Source of the DNA: Purshia tridentata
Lineage: Eukaryota > Streptophyta > Magnoliopsida > Rosales > Rosaceae
DNA: 45,499 nucleotides
Assembly: GCA_003254885.1 (NCBI GenBank)
Contig: QANT01004074.1
Coordinates: 1-45,499, forward strand
Direction of reading: 5' to 3'
The translations under genes were made by a program, and so were the position numbers. The notes under the pieces were generated by a model. The model saw only the letters and a list, made by a program, of their open reading frames with translations, made no database searches and was not told where the DNA came from. Shown here one piece after another: positions 12,336-26,900 of this stretch (position 1 is its first letter; each line of letters opens with the position of its first letter).

Positions 12336-14116
12336 TACTCAAAAGTGGTAATTAATACATTGTTCAAATCTAAGAGATATAAAAAAAACTCTTATATATA
12401 TTTCGAAGGAAAAAAAAACTCACCTCACATAAAATGAACAGTAGATTATAATGGAGAGTTAATTATAAGGGTATGTTAGCTTGGGCTCTGAGCATTATGA
12501 GCACGTGAGGAACTTGAGAGCACAGTATATTGGTGTAGTTATGAGCTGCAAGGTATACTTATAACTGTTTAATTAGTTGATATTAAATTTTGGATCTCCT
12601 TCTCTCATATATGGATGTAGGCAAGATTTCACTACATAAATTCTTCTGTTTTGTTTGCTTTTGTGTTGTTTTGTATTCAATTTCCGGTGTGATATTTTCT
12701 TTGGCTAGAGAGAATGCGCCATGAGCACTTCGATCTGACCACAAAAGCGCTTTCCAAGCTAGGAAGAAGAGGGCCGGAGGAGATTTTCCAAACTTTTTTC
12801 AAGAGTCAAGAATTTAAAATTTTGCAAAATAATTAAGTGATCATATAATTGTTCAAAGCAACTCACCCGTTATATTGAATCACAAAATTTCAAAAGCTTA
12901 TAGTGTTAAGGAATAAACCAACAATAATTAATGTACTATATCAAGCTTATTAATATCATTCCTTATGAGGAGCGCGCCTTATCATGTGCATGAGTTGTTA
13001 GAGACATACAAGGAGAGAAAAATCATAGGCGCAGCTCACCTTAATTAAACATTACAAATCAATGAAGAAGTGAAGAAAGTGGATTACGGCTTTTGGACTC
13101 AGATCGAACTCTCCAAAATCTTAAGCTTTTAAGGGAATAAGCTACTATAATATGTATCATGCTAATTAAACATATTAGTTGATACTGGACATACCATACA
13201 CGCTCAATGTGTATGACATGAAAGGTAAAGTAGTAAAAGTGAATTTTTTGTATGTATGTGGAATTGTTTAAAACTGTATGTTAACTAATGTGGCATGCTT
13301 TTAGTTGTTGGATTATTTGAGTGGACTATATTTTATGAAAGAGACTAAACAACATCTTCTCTAAAAGCAAAGAAGCTGAATTCAATTAATAAAGGGAGGA
13401 TAATGTAAAAAAACGTAAGGTAATATGATTACATGCATATTTGGTGTAAATATAGTTACATAAACTTTTGGATTTATATCGTACGTATGGTTAGAATTGA
13501 GATAAATAGATAATTTAAATCTCTTCATTTTCTTCTCTAAATTTTAGGATATATATATAGATGTGGGACAATTGATTTGATATCCACTAGTTCTAAGAAT
13601 TTCCACCTCTAGTCAAATCCAAAAATTAGCCTCTCAAGTGGTCGTCTTTTTTGGCAGCATTTTTGCCATAATTGACCAATATATGCATCCTCGGGAAATG
13701 GGAATAGTGATGTGGAAAGATGAAACTTTCCACTACATCTCCTCCATGTATAGTTTGGGTGCATGCACAAGAACTAGAATGGTTGATTCCATGCACGAAT
13801 AAGGGAAGGAAAAGTTAAAAAAGAGATGTTTAATTAAAAAGAAAAAAGAAAAAAATTAATTATGGAAATTAATTAAACCGACCACCAACTTCTTACAGGA
13901 AAATCATATGGATGATAATGTACATGTAGTTTTACATAAAGATCGAGGAAAACTCTTTTAATCTCCAACCTAAGAATCTAAAAGCATGCTAAACAAAGAA
14001 AGTTTCAAAAGAAGCAAAAAGACATCTCAAAAGCTAGAAAAAATGAGAAATTAAGGAAAAGAAAGAAAAACCACCTGATCACATTCTCTATTTTTTTCTT
14101 CTTTTTTTTTTTTTTT
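12336..14116. other. Spacer downstream of the SMXL3 gene
   Basis: I see no gene here. The last few hundred bases before 14117 should contain the 3' UTR and polyadenylation region of the minus-strand SMXL3 gene. A block at about 13245-13370 is similar to 18310-18425: both carry 'TTAACTAATGTG(G/A)CATG' and 'TTTTATGAAAGA(G/C)ACTAAA', so they are diverged copies of one dispersed repeat. Confidence 0.45.
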
Positions 14117-17100
14117 TCACAATTCTTGAATTTTGAAAATAATCCTTCGATCCACCGATTCAAGAAGACCAATGTCATCAATCGACTGATACTCATTATC
14201 ATCATCTTCATCACCGAATGAAATGTTCAGATCAAGAGACACACAAGGGCTTGTTTCCTCTACAGCTGCAGCACCATCTTCATCATCTTCTGTTTTTTGC
14301 TTGACAGGAGGAGAGCAAGCTCTTGATCTCGAGCTGAAGCTTTCGCAGCTCAGAATAACAATGGCATCTCCAAGACTAACTTCTTCGCCACTAGAATTCG
14401 CTATTTTTCCTCTCTCAATCGCTCTCTTGAACCCCATTTGAGAGCAGTAGTCCGCTTGCTCCACATCCTCCACCAAAAACACTCTGTGTGGATTAAACGA
14501 CACCGCTTCCGCGAACCTCTCTACGTAGCTGCAATTCTGGTCGTCTCTCGATCTCTTGTTCCTGAAATCCTCGGTTGAATCAGCTCGAGTCGACGAGAAA
14601 CTGCTCAAGGCAATGGAGATGAGGTTGGTTTGAGACCCGAAAACAAGCCTCGCCAATTCCCTTGCAACCTTTGTTTTGGCTTCCATGTCGAGGCCTTGGA
14701 AGAACAGCCATGTTTCCTCTTTGATCTCACTTTGATGATTTCCCACCACTCTCACTTTTCTTCTTACCATTCCAGACCTGCATTTTAAGACCGTGCTGGC
14801 GATTTCGGGAACTATATCCTTCTGCCATGGGACCTTTGCCTCCAATGCATTGCATAGGGTTTTGAGGCTCTCGGCATTGAGCTCCTTGAACCTCTGGACG
14901 TAGTCTATTTCCATTACAACATCACTGGATGAGGCTGAGTTAGGGGTAGAATTCGGATTCGATGAAATGTTGGGTTTTCTGGGGTATAAATCCTTATTTT
15001 TGTTCTCCAGATTAATGTCGTAAATTCTCAAACTGGGTTCGAGTGATACCGCCTTGTTAGGCGTTTCAGACATCCAGAAATTATGTTGTTCCTTCCGTGA
15101 GTGCTGTTTGGGTAGTACTTGGACCACTGGCCAGTACTGATGGTGGTGGTGGTGCAAATTAGGGTGTTGTTGTTGTGGTTGCTGCTCGTACGAGAAACCG
15201 GAAATGGAGGAAGAGGGTGAGAGAGAAGAGAATGTGATAGCTTTCTCAGAGGAATTGGAATGTTGGTGCATTGAATTGCAAATAGAGTTCCACTTTTTGC
15301 AAAGGTCTGCAACTGGGACAGAGCTCTGGTACAAAAGAATTAAAAGAGAACAAGATAATTGCAAAGGGAAAAAAGTTAGTTTTGGAGTACTTCCATCAAT
15401 AACGTTGGGCCACATGTATACATGTAGGGTAATAATTATGAAGTTTAATTAAGAGGTTGATCAAGATGTTATAATTACTTAGAAGTACCTGAGGATCATT
15501 AGTGGTGGTGCTTACTCCTTTGTTCTCATTTTTGTACTGTTGGAGCCATGCAGGAAGCTGGCTTGAAGTGGTGGATTCACTGTTACAGATGCTGCTGCTT
15601 TGTAAGCTTCGAGCTTCACCTTCAAACTTGGCTGAGCACTCGGCGCAGCAAGTGAGTTGCTTCTGATCTCCACCTTCAAGTTGTATTAGCCTGCTGCTGG
15701 TTCCGGTTTCAGCTGCTATCTTGCTGCTTGTAGACTCACTCAGGTCACTGTAAATACAAGTAAAGTTGCATAAGAACTAATTAATAGCCTTCCCTTGTAC
15801 TCAAAAAGAGAGTCCTTGTTCACCATTCCCCATCCAATTCAAAAGGAAGAAAAGACAAAAGTACTTAATCAAAGTTCTTTGCACATTTTCCTCAAGATCA
15901 AGAAATTAAAGAGAAGTAATACTAATTGTAGGTAATTCTAAGAATATCTGAACACTTTTGAAAGACAAATTATACGAGTGATGTGATAATTAGGAGGATG
16001 GAAATATTAATTTCATGAAACTTTACCAACTGCTTTTACCTGTCAGCAGTGACAAGACTCAAGCGCAGGCTGCCTGAAGGAATTGTAAGGGGGTGAATAC
16101 CCCAAACAGTCTCCAGTGATGGATAACCAGATTTGCATCTAATGTAAGTTTGGAAAGTAGCAATCCCCAAAAGCCAAAACTTCCCATTCTCTACTTCATT
16201 AATGCCACAAACCAAATTCCCAAGCTCCATGATCATGTGCTCCACAGGACAATAATACCCCCTTCCCTGCTCACTTGAACTACTAGCCCTGTATTCACTT
16301 GTCCAGTACTTGAGATCTCCCAAGTACAAAATGACCCCTTTGCCAACACAGCTCCTCACCATACTGTTAAGCTCTCCAAGTTTGAGTTCAACCTCTACTC
16401 TAGAGAGATTCTCAAAAGAGGAGAGTAAAAGGGGTACAAATTTGACCTCTCTCAAAGCCTCAACAACATCTCCCTTTTCAACCTTGTCCATCACTCCTCT
16501 AACCACACCCTCAATACTAGCCAGACACTCTCCCACAACCACGATACTTTTCCTTCTTTTCTTCATCAAATGCTCTATAACACTTGTCACATCCTCATTC
16601 CTGACTGGATCTGCAGCTGGCACCACTACTACTGGTTTACCTTGGACTAGGAGATTGCTTTCTTTGTTAGACTTAGTCGTACTCACAGAATTAGGGGTAC
16701 TTTGGGAACATATTTCTAATGACACGGCTTGTTCCACATTGCTTTTCACTTGGGTACTTGAGAAACCAGCTTCTCTCATGACTCTACTAACACTTGGGTC
16801 ATCTAAGATAGAGATTATGAGTTGCTCCAACTCTATTTTGACTGCTAGGAGGGGCTGCTGCTGGTTCTCAATAGAGCCGCGCCTTTGGTGAGCCTGCGCA
16901 CGCTTGAAGGCGGCCACCAAGGCGTTGGAGATGGAGGTGTTTTGGGGGTGGTGAGAGCCCAACATGGGGCTGGAGTTGGAGGCGGGGAGGCGATTGAGGG
17001 CAACATTGAAGCAAAGCTCAAGGGCTTTGCATTGGAGTGGGTGAGAGTGTGATTGAAGGCAAGCGGTTCTCAATAGGCCGGTTGCAGAAGAAAGCATGGT

Positions 17101-17226
17101 ACTTGCAACATGGAGAGGAGTGACTTGGGCATGGCCGCGGTGCCTGGCTAGGGTTACTGCTTGCTTCACTACGTTTGCAGCCTCTGTAGTCAGACCCTGT
17201 TGAAGTGTGCAGCCTCCTGCTCTCAT
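14117..17226 (-). CDS. SMXL3: SMAX1-LIKE 3 (SMXL3) Clp-like regulatory protein, three exons
   Basis: Exons on the minus strand are 17226-16040, 15747-15489 and 15325-14117. GT-AG borders keep the frame and give 884 residues. The ATG at 17226 starts the family signature MRAGGCTLQQ; the upstream TTG codon is not needed. Residues about 1-170 are the double Clp-N domain (HPLQCKALELCFNVALNRLP). The middle is a degenerate first ATPase-like domain. The C-terminal third is a degenerate second domain in which the Walker A loop reads GLDMEAKTK, lacking the usual GK. Residues about 845-851 hold an EAR motif (SLDLNIS). The RGKT degron motif of SMAX1 and SMXL6/7/8 is absent: the matching place reads CSYVERFAEAV. 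This and the length fit the SMXL3/4/5 branch, and the C-terminus matches what I recall of SMXL3. Members of that branch are nuclear, promote phloem formation and are not degraded in response to strigolactone or karrikin. Subfamily is fairly sure; gene number assignment is by recall. Confidence 0.93.
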
Positions 17227-18645
17227 CTTCAACTACTCTCTAATATCTCCAATTTCTTGCTTGCTTTGTATGATTAGCAGAGAAGAAATTTAAAACAAGG
17301 TTAAATTAGAGGGTGAATTAATCTATGGAGAACTGGTTGATCATCATGATGATGTTTTGGGTTCATGGCATATATGGGTGAGTGAAAGAAGGAAGTGATG
17401 AGATAGGTTTTGGGAGAGCAGGCTAAAGGGAGATTCTAGGTTTGAACTCCGCTATATGTAGCTATAGCACAGATCAATTATATATGCAGTTTATAGTTGT
17501 GTGAGGCTTGGTTTGTTATCTTAGTCTAGATGATGATCATGATGATTTGGAGAGAGAGAGAGGAAGGGGGTGTGAAATTTATGGGAGGGTGGGGTGTGCT
17601 TTTCTTGTATGTGAGGTAAATGTGGGGTTTAAAGTCGATTTTGTAGTGGAAAGTGGAATGCATGTGCTGACAAGCAGGACTAATATGCACCAGTATCAAA
17701 GGCAACTCAGCTTTGCCTCTCTCTCTTTCTCTTTCTCACTCTACATCAAATTTCATAAAAGATATGGTCTTCGTTCGGAAGTGCGTCTCTCTCTTTTATG
17801 CAAAGAGTTTTAATTAATTAATTAATTAATTAAAAAACATTATGGTACTAACCTAGAAACAAACACCCCATTTCTAGTGTATACATATACAGCAAATCTT
17901 TAATCTTTGGTATAGAATATAGGTATTAATCTCTCTGTAATCTACCAAATTCCAGCCACTATTAGCTCTTTCTTCCTCTTTCTCTTTTTGGATAAAAAGC
18001 TAGCATTCCCTATTCTAAAAACAACTAAATAATCTATAATGCCAAATATGGTACATATAATTAATGAGGTTCAAAATTTAAATACATACAAAACTAGGTC
18101 ATAATAAATAAATTTAATGAAAGCATTTATAATTTTTACTTTTGATATTATTTGTCACATTATTGGCGAATTCACTATATGCGAATAATGGATTAGCTTT
18201 TCTGCCTTTAGAAAAACTGTTGTTTGGTGTCATTTATAAAATCTAATCCACGTAAATAATTCAAAGATTAAAGACATACACATCAATTCACATATAACTT
18301 TTTAAAAAATATATATTTTTAATGTTTTTATTTGAAATTGTATATTAACTAATGTGACATGTCTTTAATAATTGAATTATTTGAATAGATTGAATTTTAT
18401 GAAAGACACTAAATTATAACTTCTCTAATGACAGAGAAGATAAAGCCAGATTTGCAAACAGTGTAGTTGCCTGGCACATTCACATTTATTTTCAACCATT
18501 AATGTCCCAGTATCCTTAGTTTTCTTTAATATTTTTTCTGAAAAAATTGGCAAAATGTTTAATAAAATGTCTTATCAAAAAGCTGAGATGAGAGTTTTAT
18601 TCTCATCTCCCTCACCAAAAACAATTTCTGATCGATTCGCAGTGT
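17227..18645. promoter_or_regulatory. Upstream region of SMXL3 (5' UTR and promoter expected)
   Basis: This non-coding stretch lies directly upstream of the SMXL3 start codon. Near the gene it holds ATGATCATC-type repeats and GA-rich tracts (about 17540-17570), and CT-rich stretches at 17718-17740. I cannot point to a single convincing TATA box. At 18310-18425 lies a diverged copy of the repeat also seen at 13245-13370. Confidence 0.4.
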
Positions 18646-18838
18646 CACTACAACAAATATGGACCATAGCCACCCCTATTAGTTGCTTAAAAAGGGGTGG
18701 AAATTAGGTAACAGAGACTAATGTGCCTCAATTTTAATAAAAAAGTATGGCTATTATATAATAGGGACTAAAATGCTCAACTGCCACCCCTTTCTATGCA
18801 ACTAATAAGGGTGGCTATTATCCATGTTTTTTGTAGTG
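18646..18838. mobile_element. Miniature CACTA-type (EnSpm) element, 193 bp
   Basis: The block begins CACTACAACAAATATGG and ends CCATGTTTTTTGTAGTG, the CACTA...TAGTG termini of EnSpm/CACTA transposons. Beyond the ends the inverted repeat continues in patches (CCACCCCTATTAGTTGC against GCAACTAATAAGGGTGG). Only about 190 bases are present, so it has no transposase and would need one in trans. The flanking 3-bp target duplication is not perfect (TGT and TCT). Confidence 0.8.
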
Positions 18839-19214
18839 TCTGTCACATTATTGAGTGATTCTAGACTAGTTAACATCAATATGATGAGGTCATAGGTGTA
18901 TGGGAGTGCTGTACTGCATAATTTCACCAATGAGAGAAACAGAGAAAGAGGCTGATATATATTAACTTGAAGCAAGAGATGGAGTGAGAGTAGTGAAAGA
19001 GAAAGAGAGGGTCAAGTCATGACCCGCATTAATTTGTTTCTGAGGACCATAGAATGGATTAATGGATCTGCCAAAATCGAGGACCTGAAAAGAGATGGGG
19101 ACTCACTCATATGTGTCTCAGGGAATCGGGAACTGTGTACGATTTTCTTCCGGACTCAAAGACATGGAATAAAGCTTAAAGCTCCCCCGGACCGACCCCA
19201 TTCATTTTCTAGCT

Positions 19215-19250
<36 letters not shown>

Positions 19251-22143
19251 CTATGCATACATCTATATATCAAGAACAATATAACAGAGAGCTAGCTTGA
19301 CACTTTAAATGCATGTTGCATGGGGATTTTTAACAACTCGATCTCAGACATTCCCTCCACTCTCACCCTCCTTTATTGCATAAAGTTGAGCATTAATGGG
19401 TTTCTTCTTTTCTTTTCTTTTTTCTCAAGAATGAAGATCTGTTAAATTGATGAAGCATCTAGATCAAAACAAATATTTGATAATAAGTAGGTTATGTATT
19501 TAATATACTAAATGCAAACTAGAATACTCTCATACATGTTATATTGTTCAATTATCAATTTAAACTATATATATATTTCAATAAAATTTTAGTTGATCTG
19601 TAGTTCACATTGATAGTTTAGCAACACCTATAACACATGTAAGTTGTCAATTAAAACTATCAAATTAATAAGAGAATATTTATTGAAATACTCAATACTC
19701 TTGCATAACTTTTTAAACAAGCAACCAAACTCCATGCGTACTCTTGTTAACCCAACAACCAGATACCCATGTCCATGCAAATATTCAAAAAATAAAAATA
19801 ACACATATGTAGTAGTATTTTTTAACTCAATCAACTTATAAGGATGAGAAGCTCCTGACCATAACAGAAGTATTATCCATTGATTTTCAAAGGCTCCTTT
19901 GAAAGCACCATTCCCACCAGATTCTCATCATTCAATTCCACTCACAGATTCTCGCACATTGCTGATTAAATAATTTGAAGGCCAGGTCTTTAATTAGATG
20001 CATGCAACCAACCATATAGGGCTTCATAATGGAAGATGATATATAAACCTAAATGTTCAATCCAATGGGGACAATTACCAACCTATTATAGGTCCTATGA
20101 AAGTAAGAAAAATAAATAAATAAATGGGTTGAGTAAAAGAACATTATGAAGCTGCTTTCTCAAGACTATAGATATTTCCTCGTCGGTTTTATTTGTCGGC
20201 GGAACGCCTTTATATTCTACTGATAATGTTTCAAATTTAATCAAACTGACTAAAATTAGATGGTCTGACAAAAAAAAAGACTAAAAACTATTGTTTAGTT
20301 TTATATGAATTTGATCTCATATAGACTCTATGAAACTTAAATATTGTGCTTAATATATCGAATAATAAACAATCACGTGAGTAATTAACTAAACGGCAAA
20401 TCCATTGACAAAATATCAACTGTATCCTAAAACTTCAGTCTAAAGCCAAATTAAATATGCATCTCTTATTCTCTTCTCCTTCTTAGTTCGTCAGCTGAAT
20501 TGTAGCTTTTTTAGGGGCATGCAAGACCCAGCTGGTCTTATATATTCCGCAGCATGAAACATAGAAAGGAGAGCTAATTAAAACACCACTAACCAACTTA
20601 ATTAGCAACTTGGCTAGCTAGCTAGGAGCATATTAAGCTAATAATTAATATAAAATGCATGGAATTGAGCATTAAAAATCGAAACAAATGCAAATTTTTA
20701 CACAACAAACGAGAGATCTCCTGGTCCTTTCATTCCTCAATCATCTTCTACTTTTACCGAAGTTTAATTATAAATCAATGCCTTTTCTCTTCCCCCGCGG
20801 CTAATTGATATATATACATATCAATATTTGCTCAATAATAGTTTTAGTTTTACTGCTAGCTAGTACTTTGCTAGTGTTATGAAACATGTTATAGAAATCC
20901 AAAGAATGAAAGAGATGGATAACATTTAAGAATTAATCATCTTTGAAGAAAACTCGTGATGATATTAGAAACTTTTATTTGAATTTAAGAATTAATATAA
21001 ATTGATTGTTCAAATGAACTTTTATTTTGTATATAAAGTTCCTAAGCTAATATTATTTTTTTTATCGGAAATGCCACATCAGCAGGGGGGTAAATTAAAA
21101 TACCCATTCAATTAATTTAAGAATTTTTTTGGTTTTTTCAAATTTTGTACCTAAATTTTAAATAGTGTCCCAACTTGGTTATCCAAATAACTATGCACGT
21201 GACTGTTTTTATTATGAGTCATGAAGAACTGAAAAATATTAAATGTGAATCTTGATTATTGATCGATTAAATTAACTGTAACTGAATGCGAGTTTTAGAT
21301 TGGTCTAGTTAGAAAATTGTCGTATAAATTATATTTTTTGTTAGAAAATTTCATTTAGAAAACTTGTAATCAAAAGAAGAATGGGGTCTGCATGATATAT
21401 GAGAGTAGGACCCAATTACAGTGCTTATACAAGTACATATAATCCAAAACCCTGCACTGTTTATTCTTTCTGGGTCGGGAGAGCATTGTAGCTCTTATTC
21501 CCCAGTCAAAAAGCTTCTTCTTATATATATCTTTCTTGGCCTAAAAAGACATAGAAAGCCACCAAATAATTTGAACACAAAGCACTACTCTTACCAATAT
21601 TGCTAGAAAAGGAGCGTTTGAAAATGAGACGAATATTTACAATTACTTAGAATACACCCTAACCCATTCTCTCTCTTTTTTCTTTCTTTTCTCTCTCTTT
21701 TTTTCTCTCTCTTTTTTTCTCTCTGTCATACACCAATAACGGTTAACTTGGTCTAAAGAAAAGCCATCCAATATAAGTACTATTAACTGTTACTTGTTAA
21801 TCTGTGTATGGACATGAGATTTGTACGTATGGCCAAACCCAAACGTTACTTTAAGTTAGGGTTATCTTTTCTCTTCTTTCACTATCAAGTCCTTTAATTT
21901 CTCATGTTATGGGAACACAATGCATTGGAGTTGTAATATATATTTAAATGGTTTTTATTTTTTCTAGCTAGCCCCCTCTCTCTCTTTTGCTTAAAGTAAA
22001 GCACTCTCTCATAAAGCCATATTAAAAGTAAAATATGGCATTATCTACTCAAAAGGGACGCTCATTTTATGCTTTTAAGCTCTTCAAATGAGCATCTTTG
22101 GCCCTATACGTGGCCATGTGGGTGAAAAGCAATATCTTAAACG

Positions 22144-22174
<31 letters not shown>

Positions 22175-23939
22175 AGAAGAAAAATAGTTATATATATATA
22201 TGTATGGCAACAAGGGTGGCCGGCCAGACTTTAAAGGTTAGAATTGAGAGAAAAAAGTTGCTCTAATTTTGACATGACAGCCTTGTTAATGTAAAGGTGA
22301 TGGAATTATGTACCACACACTCCTTTGCCCAAAAGTTTTCATTACTTTTATTAATTAATTTATATATGCTTGGTATCTAAAATGCTACCTAGCTCTAATT
22401 AAATTCTAATAATTAAACTACACTAATTTAAATAGTATATGTTATAATTCATTTTAGACTTAAAAGGCGGCATCCACCATCATATGAATTCATATATTCA
22501 CGAGAATATATATAGATATAAAATATATATATATATATATCGATTAGATAGATATGGTTACTTCAGCTGATGAGTTGATATATATCTATCTTCTGCACCA
22601 ACCTGCAAGGCTATAATGAAGACTCTCGTGCATGCTTTAATGAATATGCAGCTAGCTGCTATATAAGCTTGTACGTACTTCTCACTGCTGAGCTGGCCTG
22701 GTTGCTGAGTTTTTACTTTGAAAGACCCAGGACCGCACTGAACTATGTACTACATAATACAGCATGCATTCAAAGCAGGCACGAGCTTCAATTCCTGCAG
22801 TACTTAAAAATATTGCATCAGATTAAGTGGTGGCCAGTCCAGTTCTGATCACAAAGTACAGCTTTTGCTGCATTCAATTGCTGCAAATATAATGTACATA
22901 TTGGTTTGTGGTTTGTGGTTTTTGCTGTGATATATATATATGATCATCTAATTAGCTACTATATATATATATGGCTGCAACCGACTAGACCAATTATTGC
23001 AACTAAGCCTTTCCATTTCCACAGTGCAGTATGCCAGTAACAAGTACTTATTCCATTTGGACATGATCAGCAGGATTACTTGTGCAGAGCCATAGGAGTA
23101 TATATACATTCAAAACCCAGCTGAATTAAACCCTCCAGACCCCAGTAACGTCGAAACTAGACTCAACAAATTAAATTCCTCACAGAAACTTTAATTGGGT
23201 TGAGCTGGGCATCTTCTAGTAACGGGCCGGTGTCACTTTGAGCACAAATTCTCATGTACAACAGGTGTACGTATACAATGTCCCTCTCACATTTCCCATG
23301 GCATTACATACTCTAATCTTCCTGCATATGGGGTTTGGTTTATTTTGCCCATCCCTTTTAGTACGTGGCCTATATTGTTTGGCCTTGTCAAGGAGCCCCC
23401 TACAGAGTAAAAGACCATCGAAATCAAAGGTGACATCAATATTCGCCCATTTTTCACGTATTAGGCAGATGAATATTTTTCCAATCAATTACAAATCAAA
23501 GACAATTTACATTTTGTGCTAAAATGCTGATCCTTTGTTTCTTTTGGTTTTTAACATTCCCCTACCATCAAATCAACATCAATCAGAAAAGATGTGTGGC
23601 AAGAATATTGATGATAAAAAAATCATCGGTTTCATATTTTTAAGTTCATGATTTGTGCGATATTATCATGGAAGAATGAAGATTCATTCCTTAATCATCT
23701 TGGAAATATAATCTGTACAACTTTGAGTTGAAATTCTATCCAACAAACTGAATTTATGTATTTGTACAAAACTATTTGAGTCCATAAATCCAATATGAAA
23801 CATTTCTACCACAGTATTATTTTGAACAGCAGCCTTGTGTGTGACAGTAACAAAATTTAAGAGGAAAAGAAGAGAGGATAACAAATACAACAAAACTGCA
23901 ATTGTTAGCAAGACAACTTACAACCCCTCATTAGAAGCT
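18839..23939. other. AT-rich spacer with microsatellites, no gene seen
   Basis: I find no supported gene. Notable simple repeats are (TA)n at about 19215-19249, a polypyrimidine tract at about 21663-21725, (GA)n at about 22147-22174 and (AT)n near 22526-22540. The ORF at 19019-19300 (plus) reads into the (TA)n tract and has no recognisable domain. The last few hundred bases before 23940 should be the 3' UTR of the TT9-like gene. Confidence 0.45.
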
Positions 23940-26900
23940 TCACTCATCTTGGCCCTCTGATAAACTTCCAAGACAATTATAGTGCAGTAGAGGAGCGAGT
24001 ACACTCTCAACAGAGGACCTCTGTTTCCTAGTTTCCTCAAGTATCAACAATCGAGCAGCTTCACATGCTTTTGCATTTGGAAAACCAAGTGTCCATCTCC
24101 CATCAGCAGCCACATGATTGGACATCCCTGAATGATAGCCTCTAACTTTGCTTGTATGAAATTTTGGTTCAAACTCTCTTATCTGAAGATGCAACCATGT
24201 CGGATGGTCCTCATCTACCGTTGGCTGTTTGATATGAGGAACAAAATCAATCATATATACATAAAACAAGGACCAGAAGGAAAAGCAGATCTACAAGAAT
24301 CAAAAGAATTTCAAGCTCCTGTGACAGCTCTTTAGCCACATTAATATCATTTATTTTTCCTTTCTGTTTTCCCCCCTTCAAGGGGTAATAAAAATTTTTT
24401 TACAGATGCAGCCTAACCATTCTACTATATCACTTCTAACTTAAATATACTTTTTCAAAATATACGAGAATGCTACATGTCACCAATTCTAAAATTTCAG
24501 ATTGCCACATTGCCATCCACTTCATTACTACATTATTGGTCTGTCATACTCGAATCAAGTTCTGAGTGGAACTCAATTTTGAGATACCGAAACTTCCACC
24601 AGGCCTAGAAACAAAAATATACCAATTTTTAGACTTACACTCAACCCAGCCAATGGTGCAATAGCAAGTACAACTCCTCTTTGACTACGGAAAGGATGCT
24701 TCTCTGCAAGAAGCACTTTTCCAGATGTTTTCCTTGCCACAGGTATCAGGTAGATGTCTCTGAGTCCGGCATTGGAAAATGCAATTCTGCAAGGGATACC
24801 AGATCCTGCAAAATTTTTAGGAAGTGAGTGAGTGAGAGAGAAAGAAGATCCTGGACAATATTCAACTTATACTGGAATAATACCCACCTAAAGAAACCTC
24901 TGACCCGAAGCTTGCAGATGCAACATCTGAAGCATGGTTTTTACCAGAATCAGCAAATGAACTGCTCATGTTCAGCATGGACTCTTCAAGCAATTCTCCT
25001 TTGAAAATAGATGATTTAAGCTGGAGATGGAGAATGAAAACCTAAATATACCAGAGAGAAGTTCAATGAGAAATCAACATAAAAACTACAAGCATATGCT
25101 TGAGACAACGGATGCTTTGATGCAGGATAAGACTAGGATAAGATGTAGAAAATGGAGTACAAGGAACATATGACTCATAAGACAGTCTAGCTATGACTTT
25201 AACATAACTGTAAGTGGTACGAGCAGAACACAAAGCATGCTTCAATGTATTTAACTATTATATAATGATCTCTCTCAAATCTACTGCACATGTGAAGAAA
25301 AGATGAGATATCTAGGTGCCAATCAAAAAAAGCAATGAGAGAGACATATAACTTCCATCCATTCAATTTATGGAGCAGTAATAAAAGCCTTCAAGTTTTA
25401 TACTCCTAATGGCACTCCATTTTTCTACATGTTTCACATAATCATGGGTAACAAACCTCCAACAACATAACAGTTCATTCTAGCCAAAAAAAGCATTATT
25501 TTCTTGGCCATTTGGCAAGAGTTGATTTGGACACAATATTCTGATGGTGGAAGATGATACTAATGCGTTCAATAGATTATAACCTAATACCAGCAACGCA
25601 TGTTGGACACCATTATCGGAACCAACACTCCAACTGATGTAACATTTCATTTTGGCAAGAGTTGATTTGTACATCACACTCTGATGTTGGCAACTGAAAC
25701 TTATCTCAGTACTCAATCGCTTATAACCCAAGGCCAACAAGCCATCCTCTCAACAAAATAGAAGTTGAACCTAAACAAACATTTGACAATAAATGAGGAT
25801 TACCTTCACAGTGTCAACCATCCTTTTCCAAGCAGAGTATGAAGTTGCATCACCTGCAATATGCATATAATATTTATTACTATATCATACACAATAATAC
25901 TTTTCTGAAGTATCACAACAGGAAAATTAAAATCCTTTAGAAAAGACTATCAATTAATACCAAATAAAATGTACCTTCAGTAGTTTGTTGGCTAACATCA
26001 AGCTCTAGAACAAAAAAAGGATCTTTACGTTGGGATGATTCCTCGAGAGCTGATGCATCAGAAAAATAGATTTAAGTGAATTTAGTAAGTTTCCCCATAT
26101 TGCATATCCAATAAATCATGTATTTTTTTATTTTCCGAAAAGAAGCAGTTGCCAATGCTATAATATAAAATAATAGTTGGCCCACATCCTAACAACTTGA
26201 ACTTTTGAGACCAATGATAAATGAACAAAACTTAACATCATTTTAGTGGGCAAGATCATAAGTTGAAATCCTGCAATTGCAACCTCTGAATTTATAATGA
26301 TTTCCACATGTTGGCTCTCCAGTGGTGGGAGAGTCCGCACATAAAATATCTTTGGCCCATATCCTAACAATTTAAGCTGTTTGGAAGTGGTAAAACAACA
26401 AGATTTATTATGGTATGAGACCTTGAGATCTTGAATTTGAATACTTTTAATTGCAACCTCAAAATCCATATTGAATTCCATGTGAAGGCCCACAGGTTAG
26501 GGGGAGTGTTAAGATATAAAATAGTTGTTGGTCTACATGTAACATCTTAAACTTTTGGAAACATTGATACTAAACTACCACCTCTAAAAATGCACATTCA
26601 ACACATAATATGAACCAAATAGCCTTTCCCAAGAAAAGTACCTGCTTTACAGCTTGCCCATTCATTTCTTACAGCCTCTGGGATATGATCAAACCAGCAT
26701 CTATCAAGTTCTTTCTGAAGGCATTCACAGGACTGCTGGTATGAGGTCTGTTCACATAAACTAGAAAATATAAAACTTTAGAAAGTATGAGACAGATATA
26801 CAATGTAATCACACTAAAGAATAGATCCTACAGAAAGTAAAGGTGCGCTTCAAGCAAAGAGCTTGCTTTTCACTCTTGCCTCAGCAAGCTCAGAGAATGT

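Noticed and set aside
16310..16891. 193-codon ORF on the plus strand
   Set aside because: It lies fully antisense to SMXL3 exon 1 and its Ser/Thr/Leu-rich composition is the mirror of that coding sequence; no motif of its own.
19019..19300. 93-codon plus-strand ORF
   Set aside because: It runs into a (TA)n microsatellite that produces a YIYIYI tail, and the rest matches nothing I recognise.
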